Part shown: positions 26,392-34,818 of the stretch, piece by piece
Layout of the letters: each line of letters starts with the position of its first letter
Numbering within the stretch: position 1 is the stretch's first letter
From: Streptomyces iconiensis
Lineage (GTDB): Bacteria; Actinomycetota; Actinomycetes; Streptomycetales; Streptomycetaceae
DNA length: 64,000 bases
Assembly (NCBI RefSeq): GCF_028657195.3
Contig: NZ_JANCPR020000013.1
Coordinates: 62,001 to 126,000 of the forward strand
Direction: 5' to 3'
Notes under the pieces: generated by a model
The model's input: the letters and a program-made list of their open reading frames with translations, nothing else
What the model was told of the DNA's origin: nothing
Databases searched by the model: none
Made by a program: the position numbers and the translations under genes

Positions 26392-27209
26392 CGGGTCTCC
26401 GCCGCGGCGAAGGTGAGCACGCACTCGGCGACGGTGCCCGGGTTCTCCAGCGTCGGGAAGTGGGTCTCACCGGCGATCCTGTGCGGCTCGAACCACGGGT
26501 GCTCGGCGGCGAAGGCGCGCTGCGCCTGGTGGTAGGACTCCTCGGCGGGCTGCGAGAACAGGTGTGCCACGGGCCGCGGCTCCTTCAGCGCCGCCATCCG
26601 CTCCAGCGGCGAGCCCCAGGTGGCGTACGCGTTCTCGATGACGCGGCACGAGCGCGCCCACATCTCGAAGCCGAACGAGGCCATCTCCCGGTCGAGATGG
26701 CGTGCGACGGCGGGGGAGTCGGCCATGGCCAGCCAGATGTCGAACAGCTCCTGGCGGCCCTCGCGCCAGGTGTCCGGGTCCTGGCTCCTGCGGAGGCTGG
26801 CAACGAACCCGGGTTCGGCGCGCGGCATCAGCCAGTCGACGACCATCGTGCGCGGCACCCGCGCGGCGCCGAGGCGGTCGGTGACCTCCAGGTTGGCCCA
26901 GCCGCCGTGCGAGGTGGAGACGGGGACGACCCGTTCGATCTCCAGCGCGTCCAGGAGTGCCACGGTGTCGTCGGCCATCTCGGCGACCCCGAAGTCCCCC
27001 GCGACGGCGCGCTCCGTGCCGTGCCCGCGCCAGTCGGCGCGTACCACCCGGTGCCGGGCGGCCAGCAGCGGCAGCACCGGGTCGAAGAGCCTGTGGTCCT
27101 GGCACCAGCCGCTGACCAGCAGCAGTGTCGCTGCTCCCGCGGGGGCGCCACCGTCGGGCTCGGTGATGTCGTAGTCGATCGTGTGGCCGTTGAGCTGTGC
27201 GGACTGCAT
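26388..27209 (-). CDS. Cofactor-free 2,4-dioxygenase of the Hod/Qdo/AqdC type
   Basis: 273 residues, close to the usual length of 1H-3-hydroxy-4-oxoquinaldine 2,4-dioxygenase (Hod). The alpha/beta-hydrolase triad falls at almost the Hod positions: Ser100 in STSHGGW, Asp125 in VVDWLMP and His250 in ETHFPT. Family wording is matched along the length: SGWCQDHR, RADWRGHG, DTWREG then LFDIWL, RVIENAY, HLFSQP and EHPWFE. Hod-type enzymes open the ring of 3-hydroxy-4(1H)-quinolones with O2, releasing CO, without metal or cofactor. Plain esterases of this fold lack the DWLM and HPWF blocks. The substrate could be a 3-hydroxy-2-alkylquinolone such as PQS, or a streptomycete quinolone. Confidence 0.85.
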   Translation of the reverse strand: MQSAQLNGHTIDYDITEPDGGAPAGAATLLLVSGWCQDHRLFDPVLPLLAARHRVVRADWRGHGTERAVAGDFGVAEMADDTVALLDALEIERVVPVSTSHGGWANLEVTDRLGAARVPRTMVVDWLMPRAEPGFVASLRRSQDPDTWREGRQELFDIWLAMADSPAVARHLDREMASFGFEMWARSCRVIENAYATWGSPLERMAALKEPRPVAHLFSQPAEESYHQAQRAFAAEHPWFEPHRIAGETHFPTLENPGTVAECVLTFAAAETR

Positions 27210-27467
27210 GGTTCCTCCCTCTCGCCGGGTTCAGACTGGCGCGGTGAGGAATAGCGAGCAAATACCCTAACGGGTCGCTCCTATAACCGTCTTGGTATGT
27301 CTCAGTGCGCGGTGCCCCGCGCGCCGTCCACCCGCCGTCGCCGTATACCCGCCCAGCTATACCCCACGGGGGAACCGGTATTGGTCCGCAGGTGCCCCGA
27401 CCACCAGCATCGGGGGCACGCGGCGCGCCGAGCAGCGCACCGTACGCCACCGAGGGAGGACCACCGT
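27210..27467. promoter_or_regulatory. Divergent promoter region, dioxygenase / amidohydrolase
   Basis: A 258-bp gap with a less GC-rich centre (about 27245-27300, around the sequence TAACCGTCTTGGTATG). It must hold both promoters. No convincing operator or small gene was seen. Confidence 0.4.
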
Positions 27468-28919
27468 ATGAGCACCGACCGCAAACTGGTGACCAACGGG
27501 CACGTGATCACCATGGACCCCGCACACGGCGAACTGCCCTCGGGCGCCGTCCTGATCGAGGGCGACACCATCGCCGCCGTCGGGCCTTCGGCCGAGGCGT
27601 TCGCGGGGGTCGAAGCGGAACGGATCGACGCCCACGGCGGCTACGTACTCCCCGGAATGATCGACAGCCACCGGCACACCTGGCTGTCCCTGCTGCGCGC
27701 CGTCTCGGCCGACCAGTCGCTCCTGGAGTTCCTGGCGACCACCTTCAACGGCATCGGCGCGCTCATGACGGCCGACGACCTCGCCGCCGCCTCCCTCACC
27801 GGCGCACTGGACGCGCTGGACTCCGGCATCACCACCGTCCTGGACTGCTGCGACTGCGTGGACAGCCCCGCGCACGCCGACGCGGCCGTCGGCTCGCTCA
27901 AGGCGTCCGGCATCCGCTTCGTCTACGCCTACGGGATGCAGGAGTACGACGTACAGCCGCCGGTCTTCACCTCCCACGCACAGCGCCTCGCCGACGCCGC
28001 ACGGCTGCGCGGGGAACAGTTCGCCTCCGACGACGCGCTCGGCCGCATGGGCATGCTCCACAGCGACTTCGGCCTGCTCCCCTTCGAGCGGACCGCCGAC
28101 GAGATACGCGCGGCGCGCGAACTCGGGCTCCTCGGTGCCTCCCACACCGGCGCCGCCACCGGCTCCGTCCTGCTGCGCGGGCTGCGCGAGCTGGACGACC
28201 ACGGCCTGCTGCTCCCCGGCCATCTGCACATCCACTGCCCGGCGCTCAACGACCAGGAATGGCAGCTCGTGGCGCGGACCGGCGGCAAGGTCACCATCGC
28301 GCCGGAGACCGAGATGCAGATGGGCATGGGCCACCCGCCCTTCCGCGCCGCGCTCGACCACGGTCTCGCGCCGGGGCTCAGCACCGACATCGTCTGCGTG
28401 GGTTCCGGCGACCTGTTCTCACAGATGCGGCTCGCGCTCCAGTTCCAGCGCTGCCTGGACCACGACCGCGTACACCGCACGGGCACCATGCCCGTCGATG
28501 TCGGGCTGACCGTGCGGGACGCGCTGGAGTGGGGCACCCGCAACAACGCCGACGCGCTCGGCCTCGGCTCCGTGACGGGTTCGCTCACCGAGGGCAAGAA
28601 GGCCGACCTGATCGTCGTCGAGCCCCGCATGGACCTCGTACGCTCCAGCAACCCCGCCGGCACCGTCGTACTGCAGTCCACGGCGGCCGACGTCGCGACC
28701 GTGCTGGTCGGCGGCGCCTGGCGGAAGCGGGACGGCAAGCTGGTGGGCCACGACCTGACCGCCGTACGGGAGCGCGCCAACGCGGCGCTGGACCGCGTCC
28801 AGCAGGCCGCTTCCGCCCTGCCCGTCCCCGGCAGGGAAGGCATCCACGACTGGTTCACCGGCGCCGAACGCACCGCCTCGGCGCACTTCGCCCGCGCCTA
28901 CGCGCCCACGGGGGCCTGA
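27468..28919 (+). CDS. Amidohydrolase (chlorohydrolase/deaminase type, AtzA/TrzN-like)
   Basis: 483 residues, metal-dependent amidohydrolase with the N-terminal beta part, HxH at His68/His70 (DSHRHTW), further metal-site residues in ASHTGA and HLHIHC, and the catalytic Asp in STDIV. The family hydrolyses or deaminates N-heterocycles and amides. The ATG has a GAGGGAGGA site 7 nt upstream. It is divergent from the Hod-like dioxygenase gene and might act in the same heterocycle pathway, but this is positional inference. Confidence 0.85.
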   Translation: MSTDRKLVTNGHVITMDPAHGELPSGAVLIEGDTIAAVGPSAEAFAGVEAERIDAHGGYVLPGMIDSHRHTWLSLLRAVSADQSLLEFLATTFNGIGALMTADDLAAASLTGALDALDSGITTVLDCCDCVDSPAHADAAVGSLKASGIRFVYAYGMQEYDVQPPVFTSHAQRLADAARLRGEQFASDDALGRMGMLHSDFGLLPFERTADEIRAARELGLLGASHTGAATGSVLLRGLRELDDHGLLLPGHLHIHCPALNDQEWQLVARTGGKVTIAPETEMQMGMGHPPFRAALDHGLAPGLSTDIVCVGSGDLFSQMRLALQFQRCLDHDRVHRTGTMPVDVGLTVRDALEWGTRNNADALGLGSVTGSLTEGKKADLIVVEPRMDLVRSSNPAGTVVLQSTAADVATVLVGGAWRKRDGKLVGHDLTAVRERANAALDRVQQAASALPVPGREGIHDWFTGAERTASAHFARAYAPTGA

Positions 28920-28933
28920 CGTACACGCACGAA

Positions 28934-28963
28934 GAAGGCCCTCCGCTCGCGCGGAGGGCCTTC
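28934..28963. terminator. Terminator between amidohydrolase and tRNA-Lys
   Basis: GAAGGCCCTCCGC with its exact complement and a TCGC loop forms a 13-bp stem shortly after the amidohydrolase stop. Confidence 0.85.
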
Positions 28964-28972
28964 GACTGTCTG

Positions 28973-29046
28973 TGCGCCGTCAGGGACTCGAACCCCGGAC
29001 CCGCTGATTAAGAGTCAGCTGCTCTAACCAACTGAGCTAACGGCGC
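28973..29046 (-). tRNA. tRNA-Lys (CTT), copy 2
   Basis: A 74-nt cloverleaf identical to the copy at 11034-11107 except that the acceptor 3' strand reads ACGGCGC, giving a full G1-C72 pair. Anticodon CTT in the loop CTCTTAA. Confidence 0.95.
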
Positions 29047-29171
29047 CTGCTGACGTCGTAGACCTTAACACCACGATCGGCGGGAGCGGAAATCGATATT
29101 CCGAACAGCACCCTTCCGACCTGCGCCGTCGCGCTCCGTCCACGGTCCGTGACCGGGGCGGTCGGCACGGT

Positions 29172-29582
29172 CTAGGGGCGGGCGGGCGGCTGTTCGCCCG
29201 GGACGCGCTCCTTCAGGAGGTCCTGGCCGAACTCGATCATCTTGCGCGCGTACTCCTCGGTCCAGCTGGCGCGGTCGGCGATGGCCGCGTCAGCCAGCAT
29301 GTCGAAGCGCTTCGGGTCCGCGAGCTGCGCCGCCGCCACCGCCTGGTACTCCATCGCACGGTCGGCCGCCGCGCGGAACGCCACCACCAGCTCCGTCGAG
29401 CGCTCCAGCAGCTCGCGGGGATCGGTGAGGGACTCCAGGCCGAAGAAGTGCTCGTCGTCGGCCGTTGCCTCGGACGGTTCGAACAGCAGGGGTGCGGGAC
29501 GGCGGTACCGGGGACCACCGCCCTCGGCGCTCCCCCCGGTTGAGGAGCGGGAAGGGTCCGGAGCCGAGTGCGGCTCAGACAT
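29172..29582 (-). CDS. Conserved hypothetical protein, acidic helical
   Basis: 136 residues with a disordered, Ser/Gly/Pro-rich N-terminus and a helical body rich in Ala, Asp and Glu (ELLERSTELVVAFRAAADRA). No domain recognised and no signal or membrane segment. The second of two nearby ATGs (29582) was chosen because GGAGGT lies 7 nt before it but directly abuts the first. It stands alone between tRNA-Lys and the helicase operon. Confidence 0.7.
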   Translation of the reverse strand: MSEPHSAPDPSRSSTGGSAEGGGPRYRRPAPLLFEPSEATADDEHFFGLESLTDPRELLERSTELVVAFRAAADRAMEYQAVAAAQLADPKRFDMLADAAIADRASWTEEYARKMIEFGQDLLKERVPGEQPPARP

Positions 29583-29676
29583 GTACATACCTCCAGGGTC
29601 GTGGGCCGCTCCCCATTGTGCGCCCGACCGCGCCCCGTCCGCACGGCTCGCGCGTATCGGCCCGCGTTGGCGGCGT

Positions 29677-31059
29677 TCAGCGCGAGGGGACCGCGTGCGC
29701 CGCCAGGTGCGCCAGCACCGCCTGGTGGGCCTCCCAGCCGTCGGGCGCCTTGAGGGTGGCACCGAGCCGCACGGGTTCGGTGGCCGGATGGTCGTCCAGC
29801 AGTTCCGGTACGCCCGCGCGGCACACCACCACGCACGCGTGCCGGTGCCGTGAGGTCAGCACGCACAGGCGGCCCGTCTCCAGGTGGAACTCGGTCGCGT
29901 CAGGCCGCCCCGACAGGGGGTGCAGCACGACCGTCACATCGAACTCGCGCCCCTGGAGCCGGTTCGCCGTGTCCACGGTGACGCCCTCCACGTCCATGTA
30001 CGCCAGCGCCGCGCGTACCGCCGCCGCCTGGTCGCGGTGCGCCGTGCCCACGGCGATCCGGCCGGCCGACAGCGCGACCGGCTCTTCAGCGCGCTCGCTG
30101 TGCGCGACCCCCTCGCGGTCGAGCATCCGGCGCACCACCTGTGCCACGGCGCTGACCGCTTCCGGGTCCGTGCGGGGCGTACGCGCGGCGGGCAGCTCCA
30201 GCAGGCCCCAGCCGGACCCGGCCGCCTCGTCCAGTACCCGGTCGACCGGCGAGCCGTCGGGGCGCGCGGTGAACGCGAGGCGCCGGTCGCCGTGTCCCGT
30301 GCCGCTGCGGAACGGCGTGTACGGGTAGAAGGCGTCCGAGACGAGCGGTGCGGCCGAGGCCGGCAGCCGCCAGGAGACCGGCAGTCTGTGCTGCGGCAGC
30401 TCCGGGTTGTGGGACAGCAGCGTGTCCACGGCGCTGGCCGACGGGTCGTGCGAGAAACCGGCCCACTGCTCGGCGCCGACCTGGCTGAACGGGTCGAGCT
30501 GGCCCGGGTCGCCCACGAACAGCGCCCGCTCGAACAGCCCGGCGACGGCCAGCAGCGCGTCCGAACGCATCTGGTACGCCTCGTCCACGATCGCGTGCCG
30601 CCACGGCTCCTCGGGCTTCACCCAGGCCCACTTGGCGGCCGTGGACACCACGATGTCCAGCCCGGCCAGGTCAGCGGGCTTCGCCGACTTCCGTACGGAG
30701 GGATGCCGGTCCAGCGCCGGGTCGTACGGCTTCGGCTCGCTGCTGTGCAGCCGGCCGACAGGCAGCTCGGGGTCGGCCGATGCCAGCCGGTCCACGAGGT
30801 CGTCGACCTGCGCGTTCGTCTGCGCGATCACCATCAACGGGTGGCCTGCCGCGGCCAGTTCGCGTGCCGCGCGTACGACGAGGGTGGACTTTCCCGCGCC
30901 GGGCGGTGAGTCCACGACCACGCCCTTGTACGCGCCGTGCAGCGTGTCGGCGAGGATCGCCTCGGTGGCGCGCGCCGCCGCCTCACCGGGCGCGAAGCCG
31001 CCGTTCCCGTCCGCCGGTACGTCCGCAGGGCGCGCGAAGGGGGGCACGGCGGCGGTCAC
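29677..31059 (-). CDS. SF1 helicase, Upf1/Dna2-like ATPase core
   Basis: 460 residues with helicase motifs in order: I DSPPGAGKST (50-59), Ia IAQTNAQVDDL, II VDEAY (159-162), III GDPGQLD (183-189), V TANRLQGREFDV and VI TSRHRHACVVV. The two RecA-like halves are nearly bare, without added domains. Wording is closest to the AAA_12/Upf1-Dna2 branch of superfamily 1. It is the last gene of a three-gene unit and begins with GTG overlapping the stop of the middle gene (GTGA). With the nuclease of the first gene it would make a split version of a Dna2- or AddAB-like nuclease-helicase (inference). Confidence 0.8.
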   Translation of the reverse strand: MTAAVPPFARPADVPADGNGGFAPGEAAARATEAILADTLHGAYKGVVVDSPPGAGKSTLVVRAARELAAAGHPLMVIAQTNAQVDDLVDRLASADPELPVGRLHSSEPKPYDPALDRHPSVRKSAKPADLAGLDIVVSTAAKWAWVKPEEPWRHAIVDEAYQMRSDALLAVAGLFERALFVGDPGQLDPFSQVGAEQWAGFSHDPSASAVDTLLSHNPELPQHRLPVSWRLPASAAPLVSDAFYPYTPFRSGTGHGDRRLAFTARPDGSPVDRVLDEAAGSGWGLLELPAARTPRTDPEAVSAVAQVVRRMLDREGVAHSERAEEPVALSAGRIAVGTAHRDQAAAVRAALAYMDVEGVTVDTANRLQGREFDVTVVLHPLSGRPDATEFHLETGRLCVLTSRHRHACVVVCRAGVPELLDDHPATEPVRLGATLKAPDGWEAHQAVLAHLAAHAVPSR

Positions 31060-32591
31060 AGCACGTCCTCCGGGGTCAGCGGGTCGGGGTCCTCGGCCGT
31101 CTGTTCGCCCGGCGGGCCGCCGTGGGTCCAGGGGGTCTCCTCCGGTTCGGGCAGCCCGGGGCCACCGCGCGGGGAGTGCTCGAAGAGCGTCCAGCACAAC
31201 AGGTCGCCCGGCTCGGGCACCGTTCCCTGAGCGGGTTCCTTGCCGCGCCCCATGCCGCTGAGCAGCCGCAGCACGAGGACGCCGGGCTCGGGCTCCGCGA
31301 CCAGCTCGGCGCGCTGCTGTGCGCCCTCGGGCAGTTGCCTGTGCACCTTGTCGCCCTCGGCCAGCAGCGGGGTGTCCTCCGTGCGGAGCGTCACCAGAGG
31401 GCGCGGTGTGGGGCGCTTGCCCTCCGAGTACGCCATCTCCACATCCGTCACCGCGGCGGTGAACGCCTCGCCCGCCAGCCGCCGTACGGCCATCACCAGC
31501 GGGTCGTCCAGCGCCTCCTGCGCCTCCAGTTCGGCCTGGCGCTGCTCGCGCATGGCCAGCTTGCGCGCTGCCGTGACGGCGTCGTCCCGCCGGGGCTGCG
31601 GCGGCTCGCCCGCGCGCAGCCGGTCGCGGTGGTGGGTGTAGGACTGCCGGTCGCGGCGCCAGCGGTCGGGCACGTGCGCGCCTTCCGGGAGCGCGCGCAA
31701 CAGGTCGACGCCCTGCCACATGGCCTCCCACGTGGGCCGCAACTGGGACGCGATCAGCTCCCGCAGCTCCTCGGCAGCGCCGGGAACCCCCGCGTCGTAG
31801 CGCGCGACGGCCGGTGCGAGCAGCCTGTTGTCGAATGCCGGATCGGTCGCGGGCCCTGCCGGTGGCCGTACGAGCTGGCCCGTGCCGTCCCGCTCCAGCT
31901 CGGCCCTGCGCGCCGCTTCGGCGCCGCTCTCGCCGTCCGGGGGCGCGATCCACGCGAGCAGCGTGCCGAGGTGCTGGTCCTCCAGGTGGCTCTGGCCCGT
32001 CGCCCAGTGCCGGGTCAGCAGTCCCGTCAGCGGCAGCAGCAGCGAGGACCCCGGCACCCGCGAACGCTCGGCGTAGTGCGTCAGCCAGCGGCCGAGCAGC
32101 GGGACCCTGGGCGGCGCGGGGTAGGGCGTGCCGGGGTCCTCCTCGGCCGTGCGCCGGAACCGCATCGAGCGGCCCAGCAGGCGTACGAAGTCGACGCCCG
32201 GCGCGGTCGGCACGAGGAGCTGCGGCGCGTCGGCGCACAGTTCGGCCTCGACGGTGACGCGCTTGCCGCTCTCGGGGTCGGTCTCCTTGCGCTCGATCGT
32301 CTCCACCTCGTCCTGGCAGGACTCCAGGTGCGGCAGCAGCGCCTCGGCGAGCCTGCCCAGGAAGGCGAACCGCAGATCGCGGTCGCGCGGCTGCGCGACG
32401 GTGAACACCTGGGGCGCCCCCCTGTCGGTCCCCACCATCGCGCCCAGCGGGGCACCCGTCTCGCCCGCGGTGGTCAACGGAACGAGCACGAGCGGCCGTT
32501 CGGCCAGATGCCGGTGGCGTACGGTCGCCACCGGCTCGGCCCTGCCCGAGGCCGCCGCCTCCATCCGGGCCAGCGCGGAGATCAGCGACAT
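31056..32591 (-). CDS. Unknown protein, middle subunit of nuclease-helicase unit
   Basis: 511 residues, not recognised. No signal, membrane helix, zinc cluster or NTPase motif. The N-terminal 100 residues look mixed alpha/beta (PVATVRHRHLAERPLVLVPL), the centre is helical, and a charged helical stretch rich in Arg/Glu/Gln occurs near 350-385 (AARKLAMREQRQAELEAQEAL); the tail is Pro/Glu/Asp-rich. It overlaps the nuclease gene by 10 nt and the helicase gene by 4 nt, so all three proteins are made in balance and probably form a complex. It may be the DNA-binding or scaffold part (inference). Confidence 0.75.
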   Translation of the reverse strand: MSLISALARMEAAASGRAEPVATVRHRHLAERPLVLVPLTTAGETGAPLGAMVGTDRGAPQVFTVAQPRDRDLRFAFLGRLAEALLPHLESCQDEVETIERKETDPESGKRVTVEAELCADAPQLLVPTAPGVDFVRLLGRSMRFRRTAEEDPGTPYPAPPRVPLLGRWLTHYAERSRVPGSSLLLPLTGLLTRHWATGQSHLEDQHLGTLLAWIAPPDGESGAEAARRAELERDGTGQLVRPPAGPATDPAFDNRLLAPAVARYDAGVPGAAEELRELIASQLRPTWEAMWQGVDLLRALPEGAHVPDRWRRDRQSYTHHRDRLRAGEPPQPRRDDAVTAARKLAMREQRQAELEAQEALDDPLVMAVRRLAGEAFTAAVTDVEMAYSEGKRPTPRPLVTLRTEDTPLLAEGDKVHRQLPEGAQQRAELVAEPEPGVLVLRLLSGMGRGKEPAQGTVPEPGDLLCWTLFEHSPRGGPGLPEPEETPWTHGGPPGEQTAEDPDPLTPEDVL

Positions 32592-33790
32592 GCCGCGCCT
32601 CCCGGCTCCGCGTCACAGGTCCCGCTCGCACGGAGCGCTTCGGCCCGGGCTCTGCTCGCGCCGAGCGCCTCGGTACGCAGGGCCGCCGCACGGCGCAGCG
32701 CGGCAGCGGCCGGCTCGTCGGTGCCGGGGCCCTCGGGGGAGGCCGCAGCGAGTACCTGGTCCACCGTCGCGAGCCCGCCCAGCTCGCCCCGTACGGAGCG
32801 GCCGAGGGCCTCCACGGCTCCCCCGTCGCGTGCCCGGTCCCGGCAGTGGAACGCCAGCTCACAGGTGGCCAGGCACTCGGGCGCGTAAGCGGCGGGCACG
32901 GATTCGACGGCGGCGGTCAGCGTGCCGGGGTCCTGCCCGGGCGAGAAGCTCGCGCCGGGCGGCAGCTCGGCCGCGATCTCGTCCACGCGGGTCAGCCGCG
33001 CCAACTGGCGCTTCGTGGTGGCCACTTGCTTGCGCAGCGGGAGCAGCGAAGCGGCCGGGTGGTTGGAGAAGTCCTTCGGGCACACGAGCAGTGCCTGCTC
33101 CCGCACGGCCCACGCGGCCGTGGCGCCGGGCCCCGCGAGTGCCAGTGCGTACACCGCCGCCTGGCGTGCGGCGGCGCCGACCTTGGCCGGGTCGGCCGAA
33201 CCGTCCAGGATCGGAAAGGACTTGATCTCGATGACCGTCACCCCGCCGTCCGGGTGCAGGGCCAGCGCGTCAGGTTCCAGATAGGCCGTCGTCCCCGCGA
33301 CCTCCAGCGTCAGGATCGGATGGTCGAGCAGCGCCCAGCCGCCGTACGCCTCGTCCAGTGCCAGCCGGGTGCGCGCGGCACGTCCGGCGGGGCCGTCGGC
33401 CGTCAGGTCGGGCAGCGCGACCTCGGACGTGTCAGGGCAGTCCTCGCCCGTGTGCGCGCACAGCAGCGCGAGCAGCGCCGCCCCGCCGTCGGCCTTCACC
33501 CGCGCCTCGAACGCGTTGCCGCGCACGAAGGCGAACTGGGACTGCCCGAACGGTGCGGGGGAGCCCAGCGCCTGCGCCACGGCGCCCTTGTCCACGCCCG
33601 CGCCGTCCAGCAGCGCGCGGCGGCGGCAGCCGGGGTTCGCCGCGAGCGCCGCCAGGGCTCGCGCGTCAAGGGGGCGCTGCGGCACGTCGGGCCCGCCGCG
33701 CAGCTCGGCGAGCCGCTGCTGCGGTGTCCGTTCCGCCTGGTGCGGCAGGGTGGCCTTCTGGCCTTCCGTGCCGCCGAGGGTGGGAGTCAT
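32582..33790 (-). CDS. RecB-family PD-(D/E)XK nuclease with predicted Fe-S cluster (Cas4/AddB/Dna2-like)
   Basis: 402 residues. Nuclease motifs are in order: Glu94 (NAFEARV), Asp174 (LEPDAL), Glu188-x-Lys190 (VIEIK) and the RecB-specific QxxxY at Gln210-Tyr214. Four cysteines frame the domain as in Cas4, AddB and Dna2: Cys55 (NPGCRRR) before it and Cys306-x3-Cys310-x5-Cys316 after it; the middle spacing is one longer than the usual x2. Such clusters staple the nuclease fold around single-stranded DNA ends. The gene opens the operon nuclease-unknown-helicase, with 10-nt overlap into the second gene. No cas genes or CRISPR repeats are present here, so it is not a CRISPR Cas4. Confidence 0.8.
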   Translation of the reverse strand: MTPTLGGTEGQKATLPHQAERTPQQRLAELRGGPDVPQRPLDARALAALAANPGCRRRALLDGAGVDKGAVAQALGSPAPFGQSQFAFVRGNAFEARVKADGGAALLALLCAHTGEDCPDTSEVALPDLTADGPAGRAARTRLALDEAYGGWALLDHPILTLEVAGTTAYLEPDALALHPDGGVTVIEIKSFPILDGSADPAKVGAAARQAAVYALALAGPGATAAWAVREQALLVCPKDFSNHPAASLLPLRKQVATTKRQLARLTRVDEIAAELPPGASFSPGQDPGTLTAAVESVPAAYAPECLATCELAFHCRDRARDGGAVEALGRSVRGELGGLATVDQVLAAASPEGPGTDEPAAAALRRAAALRTEALGASRARAEALRASGTCDAEPGGAACR

Positions 33791-33854
33791 CGGCTGTGGC
33801 CTCTGAGGAGGGTGCAGTATCCGCCGCAGTCTGGCATCCCCCGCCGACAGCGGC

Positions 33855-33930
33855 TCCCCGAGACCCCGTACGACCCCGAGACCCCCGTACGACCCCGAGT
33901 CCCCGTACGGCCCTCGTACGTCTCCCGCGC
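33855..33930. repeat. Short direct repeats around CCCGTACGACCCCGAG
   Basis: Four imperfect copies of a 16-17 bp unit (CCCCGTACGACCCCGAGA and variants) lie in the gap between the nuclease gene and the divergent phosphatase gene. Non-coding; possible slippage product. Confidence 0.6.
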
Positions 33931-34075
33931 GGCTACCGGGCGGGCCGTCGGCCCCCGAGCAGCCCGTCAAGGCCCCGGGCAGGTGCTCGGCGGGCGCGTG
34001 AGCGAAACTGGGAGGTGGAGATTCCGCCAGTGTCGTCGGACCGGAAGAGTTCAGTTCCAGAGTCGAGAGGTCCCC

Positions 34076-34669
34076 ATGGCAGCGCGCATTCTGTTGGTCC
34101 GGCACGGTCAGACCGAGTGGTCCACGACGGGGCAGCACACGGGTCGCACGGATATTCCGCTGCTCGATGAGGGGCGCAGCGCGGCCAAGGTGCTGGGGGA
34201 GCGGCTGCACCGCGAGCCCTGGAACGGGCTGCCCGGCGTCGAGGTGCGCACCAGCCCGCTGTCACGGGCGCGCGACACCTGTGAGCTGGCGGGATTCGGC
34301 GGTGCCCAGGAGTGGGACGCGCTGATGGAGTGGGACTACGGCGCGTACGAGGGCCTGACGTCCGAGCAGATCAGGGAGCGGAACGGCCCCGACTGGTTCA
34401 TCTGGCACGACGGTGTCGTGGACGGCGAGAAGCTGTCCGAGGTCGCGGCGCGCGCTGACGAGGTGGTGCGCTGGGCGCGCTCCGCCGAGCGCGACGTACT
34501 GGTTTTCGCGCACGGTCACATCCTGCGGGTGCTGGGTGCGCGCTGGCTCGACTACGACCCGGCCTTCGCGGCGCAGTTGAAGCTGGATCCCGCTTCGCTG
34601 TCGATCCTGGGCTGGGCGTACGGCCTGCCGGCCATTGAGCGCTGGAACGACACGGGGCACCTTGGGTGA
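34076..34669 (+). CDS. Histidine phosphatase family protein
   Basis: 197 residues with the family signature LVRHGQT (phospho-acceptor His) at the N-terminus and the second catalytic His in VFAHGHILR. Members dephosphorylate sugar phosphates, phosphoglycerate or small metabolites. A GAGAGG site lies 5 nt before the ATG. It stands alone, divergent from the nuclease operon; the substrate is unknown. Confidence 0.88.
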   Translation: MAARILLVRHGQTEWSTTGQHTGRTDIPLLDEGRSAAKVLGERLHREPWNGLPGVEVRTSPLSRARDTCELAGFGGAQEWDALMEWDYGAYEGLTSEQIRERNGPDWFIWHDGVVDGEKLSEVAARADEVVRWARSAERDVLVFAHGHILRVLGARWLDYDPAFAAQLKLDPASLSILGWAYGLPAIERWNDTGHLG

Positions 34670-34818
34670 GCCTGCGCCTGCCCTTGGGCCTGCGCTCTCC
34701 CGTGCTGTGAGCCCGTGGTCGGTTGCCGGGTACGGGGTGCCCCTGTCCGTGTCCTGCGGGCCGCTGGTGCTCTGTGACTGGTCGCGCAGTTCCCCGCGCC
34801 CCTTTCGGGCGCCCCGTT

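Noticed and set aside
30780..32888. 702-codon open frame opposite the helicase and unknown genes
   Set aside because: Arg/Ala/Gly-rich composition of an antisense shadow; the overlapping minus-strand genes show real helicase motifs and coupled overlaps.
32582..33790. CRISPR-associated Cas4
   Set aside because: No cas1/cas2 or repeat-spacer array anywhere in the window; gene context is a helicase operon.
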